Of a stretch of 64,000 nt of DNA, positions 36,086 through 47,312 are shown piece by piece. The stretch is taken from the NCBI GenBank assembly GCA_943704425.1, contig CALSCP010000945.1, positions 177,450-241,449 on the forward strand. The letters are read 5' to 3'. Under the pieces are notes generated by a model. It had not been told where the DNA came from. It worked only from the letters and a program-made list of their open reading frames with translations, and ran no database searches. Each line of letters begins with the position of its first letter. The stretch's first letter is position 1. This DNA is from Ministeria vibrans ATCC 50519 (taxonomy: Eukaryota > Opisthokonta > Filasterea). The position numbers and the translations under genes are program-made.

Positions 36086-36421
36086 TCAAAATTTTGACGA
36101 CGGCCATTGCTTCTTTGCTTTCCGTTGACGAACCTTAAGATACAGAAAGTCCGAGACTTTGGCCTGAACGCTGTGGTTTTTATAGCGCGCGGCAAGCTGG
36201 GGAGTGTCGGGATAGTTGTCGCGTAATACTTTGAGCTGGTCTCGATGCAAATCCGACAGGTGCTGGCTTGCAAAGTCGAGGTCTTCTTGGTCAGGGCGCA
36301 AGGAAAGGCATTGGTTGTGATTTGGGTCCGCCATGGTGCAAAGGGTTGACAGGGGAACTGAGGAGTCACTGTCGGAGAAACTTAAATTCATGAAAAAAAG
36401 TGAAGTCGAAAGTCGAAACAT
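36086..36421 (-). CDS. Small hypothetical protein
   Basis: Single-exon ORF of 111 codons; in-frame ATGs also at 36391 and 36334. The part from MADPNHNQCLSLRPDQEDLD through YPDTPQLAARYKNHSVQAKV to a basic end (KVRQRKAKKQW) is hydrophilic and helical in character. I do not recognise it. Coding status rests on ORF length and composition only. Confidence 0.4.
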   Translation of the reverse strand: MFRLSTSLFFMNLSFSDSDSSVPLSTLCTMADPNHNQCLSLRPDQEDLDFASQHLSDLHRDQLKVLRDNYPDTPQLAARYKNHSVQAKVSDFLYLKVRQRKAKKQWPSSKF

Positions 36422-36510
36422 TAATCATAGCTCTCTAAAATAATTATTAATGATTTAGTCGACAAAATTCCCATCGATTTTTTTTGGAGTAAGTCGAGAA
36501 AAAAACAATG

Positions 36511-38234
36511 TTATCTTTTCAACCTGACATATAAAAATGAGGAGAGAACAGCAACGACTGCAAGGGGTTTGGCAAAGAGGGAGAAGAATGAGTCGGGACG
36601 GTCGAGGGGAAGAGCGCGACGGTAGTTGTGGAGACGGTCAAGCCATTTGAGGGAGCCGAGGTACACGGTGGCAATGAGAGAGCGGACGGGGCCACGAGGC
36701 ACGGGTGGAAATGGAAACTGGGCGGGGGTGAACCAGTCCAGGGTGCGGAAGGGAGAGGGCGAGAGAGAGGAAGAGGGAAGGGCGTTGCCAGTGAATGTGA
36801 GTGGGTTGAGTTCGAGAAAGAGGTCGCGGAGAAGCACGCCCGCATAGTTACTAAGGGGCACGCCGTGGCCACAATACGCCATGGCGTGAAGAACGTGTGG
36901 GCGGGCGGCGCTGTGAGAGCCGAAGCAGGGGCGGTCGGACAAAGGCATGGAGACGACGCCCTCCCAGGCATGGGCGGGTCTTAGGGAGCGCGCCTCGAGT
37001 TGCGGGAGCCACACGGCCAGAGCGTCCGTGAGAAGTGCTGTGGTGCGTGGCGATGCAACGTGTAGTCTGTCGTTGGAGTGATATTTGACGTCGCCTGTTG
37101 CAATGGCCAGACGATGGTCGGGTGTGAGGCGCACTGCCCATAGGATGTGATGGAGCGAATACCAACCAATGGGACGCGTTCCAAACCCACCAAGTTGCTG
37201 CCGCTGCTCAACAGTAAGCGGTTCGGTGATGACCGAGTAGACATGAAGGGGCGCAGCAAAGCGAGCGTAGCGATGGGGCTCGGCGGGTGTGTCGAGGTGC
37301 GCGGCGTACGCGTTGGTCGCGAGGATCACGTAGCGCGCACGGACATTATGTTGCCCACACGCCACTGCTGTCACGTGATCCTGGTGAAACCGCAGCTCGG
37401 TAAGCGGGCTTGATTCAAAGACGGTCACCTGCGGGGCGCGTGGAAGGAGAATCTTCTCAAGGAGTCCTCGCGCGAGTTTAAACGGATTCAGGTTCGCTGC
37501 GTGTGCGTCATAAAAGGCGCCTAGCACATGAGGTGTGCCTAAACGCTCACGAGCTGTCGCTTCATCCCACAATTCACCGGGTTGTCCGAGAAAGCGCGCT
37601 GCCGCGTCAATGGCTTTGACTCGACTCAGCTGTGCACTGTCCGACGCCACAAATGCCATTCCGTTGAGTTGGAGATCACAATCAATGTCAAACTCACGAA
37701 TCGTCCTCAATAGATGGTCCACTGCCGCATGACCCAATTGTACCGTTGAGCGTGCCTAAGCAAAATAAAACAAACAGTGTCATTAATGAGAGGTGCTCCA
37801 AAGTGTGTTGTTGTTACGTTGTTTTCGCCGAAACGCGACAGCAGCTCATCTGGCAAACTATGGCCCACTCCGGCGTTTGCATAGCCTGTGTTGCGACCTG
37901 ACGCACCAAAGCCCACAAAGTCCCTCTCGAACAGGCCAATGCGCATCTGGGGGAAGGCGTCGGAGAACTCGCGGGCGCACGACAGACCTGCGGAGGTGGC
38001 GGGTGAGTGGTCTCGCGTGCTGGCGGTCTCAGCCTTACCCGTGTAGCCACCACCCACAATCATGAGGTCAAACTCACAGTCTGCCGACACCGCAGGGAGT
38101 CGTTCTTCGTGTGTGACGGCTGGTGGACAGACAGTGGGTTTCAGTTTCACATCACATCAATTCATTAAAAGTGGGGTACTGTGATGCCAGTAAGATTCAT
38201 TGGGAGTCAAGCCTTGCGGATCCAATCCACTCAT
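36511..38234 (-). CDS. FAD-dependent amine oxidase, DAO family
   Basis: Flavoprotein of the D-amino-acid-oxidase/sarcosine-oxidase fold, closest in layout to bacterial PuuB-type oxidases. A small first exon starts at 38234 (MSGLDPQGLTPNESYWHH) and splices to VTHEERLPAVSADCEFDLMI, then the dinucleotide motif MIVGGGYTGLSCAREF. Next are GFGASGRNTGYANAG (flavin contact), a long central exon (36511-37754) with RYVILATNAYAAHLD, RPIGWYSLHHILWAVRLTPD, AHAWEGVVSMPLSDRPCFG and the C-terminal FAD-binding AYCGHGVPLSNYAG. The final residues LAVVAVLSSFLYVRLKR form a hydrophobic C-terminal segment, so it may be tail-anchored. The amine substrate cannot be told. Confidence 0.85.
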
Positions 38235-38376
38235 GGTGGCACCGCCACGTCAGACAAGCAAGAAGAAATCTATTTGTTATTTGTGTTCACTCTTTAACTT
38301 TTCGAAATGTCAAATTGTCAATAATTGTTATGAATTATCTGATTGACTGATTCACACATTTCATTTAATTGTTTGA

Positions 38377-38941
38377 ATGACCGAGGCGGCAGACAGCACG
38401 ACGTCTCTGGCTGGATCGTCGGTGGTTGCGTCGGATGCGCTGGCCCAGGGCCTTGTGGGTCTGCTGCAGCCCGTCATTGAAGAACTCGACACAAACACTG
38501 AGAATGTGCGCGCTTCCCAGACAGCTCTTCACACGCAAATCGATTGCCTCTTACAAGGTCCGTCGTCGTCCCCGTCGTCTCCTTTCTCTATGTGTTTTTT
38601 TTTTTTCACTCTCTCGTCTCTTTTTTTTTTTTTGTTGTTTGATTTTTTTTCTCTCTCGTCTCACTAGAAATGCAAACGTTTCTTGACGAGCAGCAGCGAG
38701 AACAGCAAGAGCTCGGACCGGGCGGCGACTTGGAAATCCACGTGCGTCGGCTCGCGTCGTGCAAGCGTCGAATTGCGACGGTGAACAACACTCTGCGCGA
38801 TGCACAGGATCGTCTTGAGCGTCTCTCGGCTCAGGTTGCTCGCGAGCACCGTCGACGCAAGGAGCACCAGATGCAGCACGACCACCAGCAGCTTCTTGCA
38901 CAGCACCACCGCGCTCAACAGCCACACAAGGCAGGGGTGCC

Positions 38942-38977
<36 letters not shown>

Positions 38978-39116
38978 GCCACAACAGTCACAACAGTCAC
39001 AACAAACACAATCCACGCGCCCACAACAACAAGAACAACAAGAAGAGCAACCGCATGAGGAAGAAAAAACCCCGACACCAGCAACCGAAGCGAATGAGAA
39101 GGAGACGACAGAATAA
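38377..39116 (+). CDS. SNAPIN-like (BLOC-1) protein with Gln-rich tail
   Basis: Two exons (38377-38557, 38669-39116). VASDALAQGLVGLLQPVIEE, VRASQTALHTQID, HVRRLASCKRRIATVNNTLR and DAQDRLERLSAQVARE match SNAPIN, a coiled-coil subunit of BLOC-1 and BORC that guides lysosome-related organelle and vesicle traffic. After the conserved region comes a long Gln-rich tail with an uninterrupted run of about ten Gln and then QSQQSQQTQ repeats, absent from animal SNAPIN. About 208 aa against 136 in human. Confidence 0.75.
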
Positions 39117-39600
39117 ATGATTTGTATAACAAACAAAATTGCATTGTAAAAGATATCATCGACCTGCCGCATCATGTGGGGCCACGGCCGAATTGCAAAC
39201 GCAAAGACACATAGACCTACAAATATAAAGAACAGAATAAGAATCACAAGAATAACGGACGTGGAAGGAGACACGAGAGAGAGAGTGTAATGTTGTGCAT
39301 CAGACAGCCCACCGGATAAGGGCCCAATGGCATCAGTCATAAACGCGCACAGCCCGGTCAGTAGGTTCGTCCATACTCGCGCAATGCTTTCTGGGCTGAC
39401 CATAAGCCGCGCGCTCTGACTCCGGTTTAAATGTGTATCATCACACGCACAACATTGCACGTCTCCTCTTCGCTCTCTCTCGCCCTCTCTCGCTCTCCTT
39501 CGTCTACTTACCGTCTACAACACAGGCGCATAGGTCGATCTCCACTGCACGATCCTTCGCGTGCCATTCGTTTGACTGTCCACGTGGCTGAAAGGGTAAA
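39117..39600 (-). CDS. Possible membrane-protein exons, unknown
   Basis: Low-confidence gene on the strand opposite SNAPIN. A reading frame at 39140-39418 gives MVSPESIARVWTNLLTGLCA, then a strongly hydrophobic SVILVILILFFIFVGLCVFA and a second hydrophobic stretch. Upstream, 39512-39585 could be another exon: it follows TTTCAG, ends at GTAAGT and reads SNEWHAKDRAVEIDLCACVV. The frame joining the two is not settled and the 3' end overlaps the SNAPIN tail, so limits are approximate. Confidence 0.3.
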
Positions 39601-39685
39601 TGGCAACACAAATTCAGTACGCTTCGTTTTGGGACGCTACAGCAAATTTGAGCGGCTCAATCGGCGCTCAGACAGTGTGAATTGA

Positions 39686-39995
39686 TTTGAATATTCAGAC
39701 GTAACAGACCTCCCTCGATTAGGAAGCCCTACTGTTCATAACTCAACTCTCATCATCGCAAATAAATTTTTTTTTGCTCTCTTTCTCTCTCTCAATTCTC
39801 TACCTGATCAGTCCTTCATCTCGTACAAGGCTTACAATTAAATTACTCATCTATGTTCTCCATGACTCCATCTCAAAGCAAGAAATAAGTTTGGCTTTGA
39901 ATAATGAAAAATGAATAGATTGATCGTGCGATCAAAATATGATCCTCTTTTATTAATAATAATTTTTTTTCGATTTTCATTTTTTTTCATCAAAA
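39686..39995. other. Intergenic, AT-rich
   Basis: A/T-rich spacer with short T- and CT-runs; nothing coding seen. Confidence 0.5.
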
Positions 39996-40509
39996 ATGGA
40001 TCTTGAAGACGTTGACGCCCTTCTCGACGCACCACTCCGTGCCCCCGTGGCAACAGACAAGGCCCCCACGGTATGTGAATGGCATCTCGTGTCACACATG
40101 CGTCTCATTTTTTTTTTTTTTTTCTCAGACAAAAGAAACTTCGCCACGCGACCGCGAGCCAGAGCGTGAACGGGACCGGGATCGGGACCGTGAGCGGGAC
40201 CGTGACCGAGACCGCGAGCGTAGCCGGCACAGCGACCGCGAGCGGGACCGCGATGGGCGCGACAGAGACGACAGACACCACCACCACCACCACCACCATC
40301 GCAGAGGCAGTCGCGATGACCGTCGCTCCGACGATCGCAGACGCGACGACCGCCACTCCCGCGACCACCGCGCCGGCGAGCGACGACGCAGCCGTACCCC
40401 GCCTGCCCCCGCCGCCAGAAGGTCTCCTACGCCTCCAGAGGCCACAACATTATCAAAGGTTCGCCGATTTGCCCCGAGGTGAATGGCCAGCAGTGCGCTG
40501 GGCATGGTT
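39996..40509 (+). CDS. RS/RD-domain splicing-factor N-terminus, cut by gap
   Basis: Exon 1 starts MDLEDVDALLDAPLRAP; exon 2, after a T-rich intron, is a long Arg-Asp/Arg-Glu repeat (RERDRDRDRERDRDRD), eight His, RRGSRDDRRSDDRRRDD and SRTPPAPAARRSPTPPE, ending near TTLSK with a GTTCGC donor-like site. The D-E-D-LL-AP opening followed by an RS-like domain resembles the N-terminus of RBM39/CAPER splicing factors. The RRMs that should follow are absent because ten N begin at 40510 and the sequence beyond belongs to a gene on the other strand. An RBM39-like RRM gene lies at 54235-55997. Confidence 0.6.
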
Positions 40510-40519
40510 NNNNNNNNNN
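40510..40519. other. Assembly gap (N) between two partial genes
   Basis: Ten N; an RS-domain exon (+) ends on the left and a low-complexity protein (-) ends on the right. Confidence 0.99.
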
Positions 40520-41155
40520 GGGGGGGTGAGGGAGGAAGGGGTCGGCGATGGGGGTCGGCGGAGGGGGCTGCGGTGTGAGAGTGGCAGCGAGGGCCGCAAT
40601 CTGGGAGGCGGAGGGGGGGTGGCGCGGGGTGGCGCGGCGAGGAACGCGTCCCGAGCGGACGGTGGGCGGTGGTGGTGGTGATTGCGGATGCTGGTGGTGG
40701 CTGTCTGTGGTCGTGGTGTGGGATGATGGTTGTTTTTGTGTTTGTGGCGAGGATTGGTGTGGTTGTTGTCGTAGCGGTGCGGCGTGGGAGGTGGATGGGC
40801 GGTGGCGTTTGGGTGGTGGGGGGTGCGTTGCGTCGGATTGTTGGTGTGGTTGTGGTGCTTGGTGGGTTGCAGGCCGACGTTTGCGCGATCGCGATCCGCC
40901 GCTGCCTGTACCGCGTCTGCTTGGCGCTGTGCTGAGGATCGCGGGAGCTGACACCCCTGACGCGGATGCGCTTGAAGCCCCCACGGCCGTTGCGGAGGCG
41001 CCTGGAGCAGGGCTTTCCGGTTCAGGTTCGACGTAGCGCGAGGGTTTTTTCCGTTGACGCTTGTTCGGCGACGAGCCGCTGCCACTGGCGCCGTTGCGGG
41101 AGCCACCAGAGCGACCGTTTTCCCGCGTCGTTGCTAACTTTCCGTCGCTGTGCTG

Positions 41156-41189
<34 letters not shown>

Positions 41190-41665
41190 TCGTGATCGTC
41201 GTCGTCGTTGTCGCTGGCTGCGGCGCCATCGCCAATGCCTTGGCTGTCGACAACCGAATGTTGCGTCGCTCCTTGTCCAGCAGTCGGGCTCTCGATGAGC
41301 GTCGAATGCGGGGCCAGGAGTGTGTCCAGATCCATAGGTATGCTTGGAGCACTCGGATCCGCCTGAGACGGCGTGGGCGCTGTGCCAGAGGCGTGGGCAT
41401 TTTTCACAGACGGCAAAAGCAAGGCAGTATGGGCGTTTGACGCATCAACGCCGTTTCCCACGCTCTCTCCGAGCGAGGCAAGCTCGTACGACATGGATGT
41501 GTCCACTGGGCCGGTAGCGCTGAGCAGAGAGGACTTTGCAGCCGCAAGCGGACTGTGCGTTGACAGCGGCTCTGTGTCAATGTCCAGCGCCTCAGAAATA
41601 GGCAGGGTGGCTTTGGAGAGCTCCTGAAACGACGCAAGTGGTGCGTCAGGGGATGGGGGTTCCAT
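40520..41665 (-). CDS. Low-complexity protein, 3' end lost in gap
   Basis: Open frame from MEPPSPDAPLASFQELSKAT (41665) to the N gap at 40510-40519, about 380 codons. It has a 20-residue Asp-rich run (DDDDDDDDDEQ), a basic patch SPNKRQRKKPSRYVEPEPES, further Arg/Lys patches (GSRSRKRRPATHQ) and long Pro/His/Gln stretches. No domain is recognised; the composition suggests a disordered nuclear protein. The C-terminus is missing. Confidence 0.5.
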
Positions 41666-41901
41666 AAAGAAAGAAAAGCTAATCAGAAATGTGAAATGAG
41701 GAATGAGATCAATGAGTTGACAAAAGTCAATCATTCACGAGAAACGAAAACGATGTTATTGGCTAAGAGGGCGTTTTCGCTTTTCAGCGATTTTTTATGT
41801 GTACTGGACTGGTGTTGGTTACTTGATCATTCAGAATACTATTACATTAATTCTATTTATAGTCCATCTCACTCATACTTTGACTGGACGAGCCGCTCAG
41901 C

Positions 41902-42743
41902 TCATTCTTTGTCGACGACTTGCCCTTCTTCGTACTCGGTTGTGGCCGTGGGTCTCTTCAGCAACGGTGCACCAGGGTTGCGATGGAGGTTCTTGCGACA
42001 GGCCCGCACAAATCCTTCGACGTCCGCAGGTGACACAAACACATTGCGAAAGTTGCCCTAATAACAATAATTATAAAACATTTATATAATAAAAAAGTAG
42101 AACAAGGTCGGTGAGTGAGTCCATGTATACCAAAAGAATGGTGTTAGAAAGAGGATGCAAGATGCGGTGTGGGGCGTACATGACGGCGGATGGTGACGCG
42201 GTTCTCAAGCGAAGAGGTAAACTTGAGTCCTGTCATGTAGATAAATCCAGGATCTGCCATAACCTCAATCACTTCCTCGATGGGCAACGACCAGGTGATG
42301 AGGCCCAAGTAGATGTCGATGTGAGTTGATCTGGGACGAATACGAGCGGGTTTTCAGTGTTGAGATATTGTGGGAATGTTTTCAGATGACATTGGAAGGT
42401 AAAAGTGAAACAAGGCAAAGAAACTAACCTAACGGCCAAGCGCCGCGGCATGATGCAGCCCAGGAGCGGAATGATGATGGCCCATGCAATGAGGATGGAA
42501 TAGCCGGCTGAGTTGGGCACCTGCGAGCTGGAGAAGAACCAGGCGGCCATGGCGATGTTGAGGGCAGCGACGAAGACCAGGAGGACGACGATCCACGAGG
42601 CATACTCGCTGGAGCACGAGAATCTAACGGGGAACGGGAGGAGGGGGATGAGAGAAGAGATGAGACGACTAATGAATGACTAATCGTTGATCGTACTCCT
42701 CATCGGGAATTCGGCGACGACACGAGCACTTTCCGCCACACAT
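41902..42743 (-). CDS. Two-TM membrane protein with PH-like domain, unknown
   Basis: Four exons. Exon 1 (start 42743) MCGGKCSCRRRIPDEE; exon 2 FSCSSEYASWIVVLLVFVAA, then LNIAMAAWFFSSS, and SAGYSILIAWAIIIPLLGCI followed by MPRRLAV. Exon 3 IDIYLGLITWSLPIEEVIEV, GFIYMTGLKFTSSLENRVTI; exon 4 GNFRNVFVSPADVEGFVRAC and RKNLHRNPGAP. Two adjacent transmembrane helices followed by a soluble region ending in a (V)SPADVEGFVRA helix resemble bacterial-type PH (bPH/DUF304) membrane proteins. The Cys-rich N-terminus could be acylated. No function can be assigned. Confidence 0.65.
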
Positions 42744-43005
42744 GCGAGAGATACGATGGCACAGAGACTACCTGTCTGTTCGAGGGAACGCACTGCTTCG
42801 ACTGAGAGGAAAGATTAATTCTATTTAATCATTATTATTTTTAATTTTTATTATAATAATTAAATTAAATTTTTATTATTTTTGTATATTTTTAACGGCA
42901 GTAAACAATAATGACACTATGACTCAAATAATTTTAAATTCGTCTCAAATAATTACTATTAATTATTATAAAATTAATACATAAAATAGCAATGAAACTG
43001 TGAAA

Positions 43006-44729
43006 CTACTCATTCTCCTCCAACACCCGCAACACCTCGCGCATGGTAGGTCTTCTCACTGCCTCCCTGTGCCAACATGCACGCATCAACGCCGCCAACC
43101 ACGCTTCGCACGAATCGGGTATCTTAGGGCGTCGCCCGGCCACCACTGCCTCAAACACAGCGTGCGCTGGCATGTCCTTGAACGGTGTCTTGCGCGCCAC
43201 CATCTCCCACAACAGTACTCCAAACCCATACACATCCACTGCCGCCGACGCCAATTCACCACCACTGACATTTCGTGCAATGAGCATCTCGGGTGCAAGC
43301 CAGGCAGGCGTGCCCCGCAGTGCGCCACTTGTGCCCACATGGGATGTCGAGACACGAGCAAACCCAAAGTCCGCCAATTTCGCCGTCACCGATCCAACCG
43401 TGAGACTGCTCAGCAACACATTAGCGCTCTTCACATCCCGATGCACCACCTGTGCCGCGCGCGAATGCAAATAGTGCAGTCCACGCGCCACATCCGCAGC
43501 CAGTGCGCTCAGAGACACACCCGTAAGCGCAAAAGACGGCACTCGCAACGCACTGTGCAACGTCCCACCCATCATATACTCCATGACCAGCACCACATCA
43601 TGACACGCTCCATAGTCCAAACACACGCCAAGCAACTGTACCACATTGGGATGACGCAACGACCACATCACACCCGCTTCAGCGCGAAAATACTCTCCGT
43701 CACGCACACTCACTCCCGCACGCAGTCGCTTTACCGCCACCCGCATCTCCGCAAACCTTCCCAAAAACACCTCCCCAACGGCACCCGTGCCCAGTCGTGC
43801 GCTTTCATCCACTTCAATCGCCTCTTCATCCAACTCATAGCATGTCACTGTCGCCAATACTGCTTCAAGCTGTGCCACACGTCGCTCACTCGCGCGACAC
43901 TCTTCTTCCAATTGTTTAATGCGCTCTTCCAGCTTTCCAGTGCGCTGAAAACCCCGTCATATTAGTTATCTGTATTTTTCGTTACGTCGTATGTACTATG
44001 TACCTCACGTACAGCCTGTGCCGCAGTTGTTTGGGTTGTTGTTGGTACTGTTGCAGTTGATGGTTTTGGTGGTTTTACATTGGACGATCGCAGAAGGGAC
44101 TGCTCCGCCTGAGATGCAGTGTACGAGCGCAACCAGCCACTAGCAGCGACAAGAACCCGATTGATTTCGCCCGTGTCACTTAGTCCGGCACGACGAAGAA
44201 GTGTTTGAGCGCGTATGCGAGCCAGGGAACAAAACTGAAGCACCGAATTTACCCCAAGACGATTTAACGAGACACACAACGATTCCGCCTGACAAACTCG
44301 ACGTCCGCGCAACCACAACAAGAGCGATTCCTCTTCGGCGGCAACGCTAGGCACACTTGCAAGAGCATCTCCTACAGCGGCAACGGCCGTCTCCGCCACA
44401 GTGGTGGAGGAGGGAGAGAGAGGCGCCAATGGACCAACGTCGCCGTCGTTGTCGTCGTCGTCGTCCGCTGTCGCGTCGCTCACTTCAATCCCATCGTCGC
44501 GCGACATGACATGCACTCGCCGATGATGCTCCAACGTTGCTCCAATGGTTCTGGCACTCGTCATTGGCTGAGCGGCTCGAGGAAGCGAACTTGACCATCT
44601 CGGCTGTGACGACAGCAAAGAAGATGAAACGGAAGTCGAAGCTGCCCGTTTTTGCCCATGCGACCGTTGCTCCAACAAGTCAACTTCGTGTTCTAGCGTC
44701 TTGATGCTGGGTGCGCCGGTGCGGGGCAT
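43006..44729 (-). CDS. TKL-family protein kinase with SAM-like domain
   Basis: Tyrosine-kinase-like serine/threonine kinase in two exons (about 44010-44729 and 43006 to about 43945). The N-terminal part has an acidic run and then a helical stretch, SLLLWLRGRRVCQAESLCVS followed by LNRLGVNSVLQFCSLARI, of SAM-domain type. A coiled coil KLEERIKQLEEECRASERR precedes the kinase: LGTGAVGEVFLG (P-loop), MRVAVKRLR (Lys), HPNVVQLLGVC, VVHRDVKSANVLL (catalytic Asp), LADFGFARV (DFG), GTPAWLAPEML and FGVLLWEMVARKTPF. All catalytic residues are present. HRDVKSAN is the TKL form. Confidence 0.85.
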
Positions 44730-44850
44730 TATCAATCACAAAAAATAATAGAAAAAGATTTAAGAACGTTCCATAATCAATCACAAACGAAAAGCGACAA
44801 CATAAATAAAGAAAGGAAGCGAAATGTACAATAAAATATTGAATATCTCT

Positions 44851-47189
44851 TTATACTACAGACCAAACTCTCGCAGTCTTATCAGCACTCGACGTGGCAA
44901 ACATTGTCCCTTCAGGATGCCACCGTGCCTGCACAATCTTTCCAGAGTGCGTTGCCACAATCGACGATTCGAACGTCTAAAAAATCGAAATCAATCACTA
45001 TCAATCAAAACAAACACACTGATAATTATATTAATTATTATTATTATTATTTTGTCACTACCGCCATGTCAGTAAGACACACTGAACCATCGTAGGAAGC
45101 AGTGAGCAACCATTTTGAATCAGGCGAAAACCTACTCCACTCAAAATTAACACATTGAAAACAAAAACAAGAACATACCTCACAGAGCGCACATCACTCG
45201 AATGAACATCCAACGATCGCACATACGACCCATTTGCGTAGTCAAACAAATGCACGCCACCAGCACCACCACTTCCACTATAGCTAGCAGCATCATTGCC
45301 ACTCACAGCCAACCATTTTGTGTGTGCGTCCACATCACACGCAAGCACTGCTCCCAAAGGACTGTCTCGCTGGAGATCAAACACACGCACACACGTCTCA
45401 CTGCGCAAATCCCATTCGCGCACAGTCCCATCAAGCGCACCACTCAGCACCGAGTGACTTGGGCTCGCAAGCACACTTGACACATGATCGGAATGCCCTT
45501 TGAACACACTCACACACGTCCCACGCCCCACATCGCTTGTCCGCACAGCACAGTCCCCCGCTCCCCCACTCACTACCATTTCATCACCCTTCACAAACAC
45601 CACATCGCGCACTGTGCCGTCGTGCACCCACATCTCTCGCTCTGCATCAACACACAGCTCATTCGCATCCACTCCACTCGTGTACCCAACTCGCGCCACT
45701 CGCACACTCTTGTCATTCGACCCACTCGCAATCAGCCTCCCACTGCCACTCCACGCCGCACAGTAAACTGACCCGTCGTGATACTTATCCCTCTACGCAT
45801 CACACACTCTAATCAGACCTCAAACACCTCATATACTTCCATCTTTTTTACCTTTGCAAGCACAGTGAGTGGTTCGTCGCTCGCACTGCTATCGGGCACT
45901 GCACACACTCGCAGTGAGCGTGAGTTTGCACCCACCGCCAAGTGTGTTCCATTGTGGGAGAACGACACACAGCGCACCGGCTGAGCATCGCGGAGTACGC
46001 CACAGCAGTGGAATGGGCGCGAGAGCAGGGAGCGAGATTCACTCCAACGAGCAGACGTCGCCGGAGCAACTGCTGCCAGTGTGTTGTACAGCTGTTCCCT
46101 TTCTTTTTCTTCTTCTTCTTCGTCTTCGTTTTGCTGTAGTTGTTGTTGTCGCTCTTGCAGTGCCACCCGAGTGCGCTCGCGTGCTGTCTCCATGGCCGCG
46201 CGCAGTCCACTGTCCGTCTCGTCTGCGTTGGCTGCCAGTCGTTGTGAACTACGAGTCGCGCTTGCCAGTCGCACCACGCTGGAGCACAGTGGTGTGTCGC
46301 CTTCTGCTGCGACTGTTGCAATCTTGTGTTCCTCCCGCTTCTCTCTGTCCCCTTCAATTCTCGCCTTCTCTTCCGACTGCAAACGCTCTGCCCGAATTCG
46401 CTCTGCTCGTGCTTGCTCCACGCGCTGTCTTGCCTCCTCTTCCTTGTTCTGTTCGTCTACACTGCTTGCGCCACATAGATGCATAAGATGCCCGCGAGAC
46501 ACGACATAGGGCCAGTCGAGGACGTCGACGTTGACGTCCGCCTTGCCAGTGAGCGCGCGCGAAAACAACGGGACGATCTCAACAAAACACCGCTCGCGAC
46601 CGATCGCTACAGTCCAATCGTCAAACTCGGTGTGTGGCGGCTCATCAGCGGTCTGCGGTGATGGATGGCTTAGAAGGAAGCAGAGACGCTCGAAGTCGCT
46701 GTCGCTGACGCTGGACAACTCACGTAAGCGAGTCAACACTGACACAAGTTGACTGACGAGGCGAGGCGACGACACGCCGCGTTCGCTGCACGCCCCAATA
46801 ATGCCAGAGTCGGCATCAGCTCCGTCGCCTGTCTCGCCGATAGCCTCGTCGTCTGTGACGCCGCCGTCGTCCACAATCTCAAAAGCGTCGTTGAAACCGT
46901 TGCCAAGCAACTCGAAAAACTGTGCGCGCAACAGGCAACGCTTCATGGCCGGAAAGACTTCGGGCCACTGGCAAAGATGCTCACTCTCTCGCATCGGGGC
47001 AATAAAGTGAAGCGCCGACGCCCAACGACCGTCCAGGATGCATGCACGCAAAAACCGTACTTCTTCGCTTCCCTTCACACACTCCTCCAAATGCGCCTCC
47101 CTCTCAAGGCTCCTGGCAGTGCCCACATAGCCGCGCTCGTACAGATACCCGAGGACTAGTTGATCTAGATTCGAGAGGATAGTCGCCAT
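44851..47189 (-). CDS. WDR47-like LisH/CTLH-WD40 protein
   Basis: Homologue of WDR47 (nemitin), a microtubule-associated protein. The start at 47189 gives MATILSNLDQLVLGYLYERG, a LisH motif, then RFLRACILDGRWASALHFIA (CTLH). The middle has DFERLCFLLSHPSPQ and a Glu/Arg coiled coil. The WD40 part begins HCCGVLRDAQPVRCVSFSHN, LAVGANSRSLRVCAVPD, the wording seen in WDR47, and continues DGSVYCAAWSGSGRLIASGS, DCAVRTSDVGRGTCVSVFKG, LDGTVREWDLRSETCVRVFD, KWLLTASYDGSVCLTDM and ends SSADKTARVWSVV. About six exons. Upstream, the divergent gene at 47313 shares the promoter. Confidence 0.87.
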
Positions 47190-47312
47190 GAACAAGAAAA
47201 TAATTAAAAGAGATCGTCATGAATAAGATTGTCGAAAACCTTTCTTCTTTTCACTTTTCAGTGAGTTTTCACTTTCTTTTTCGTCTTTTTGACTGAATAC
47301 GAACAAATTCCC

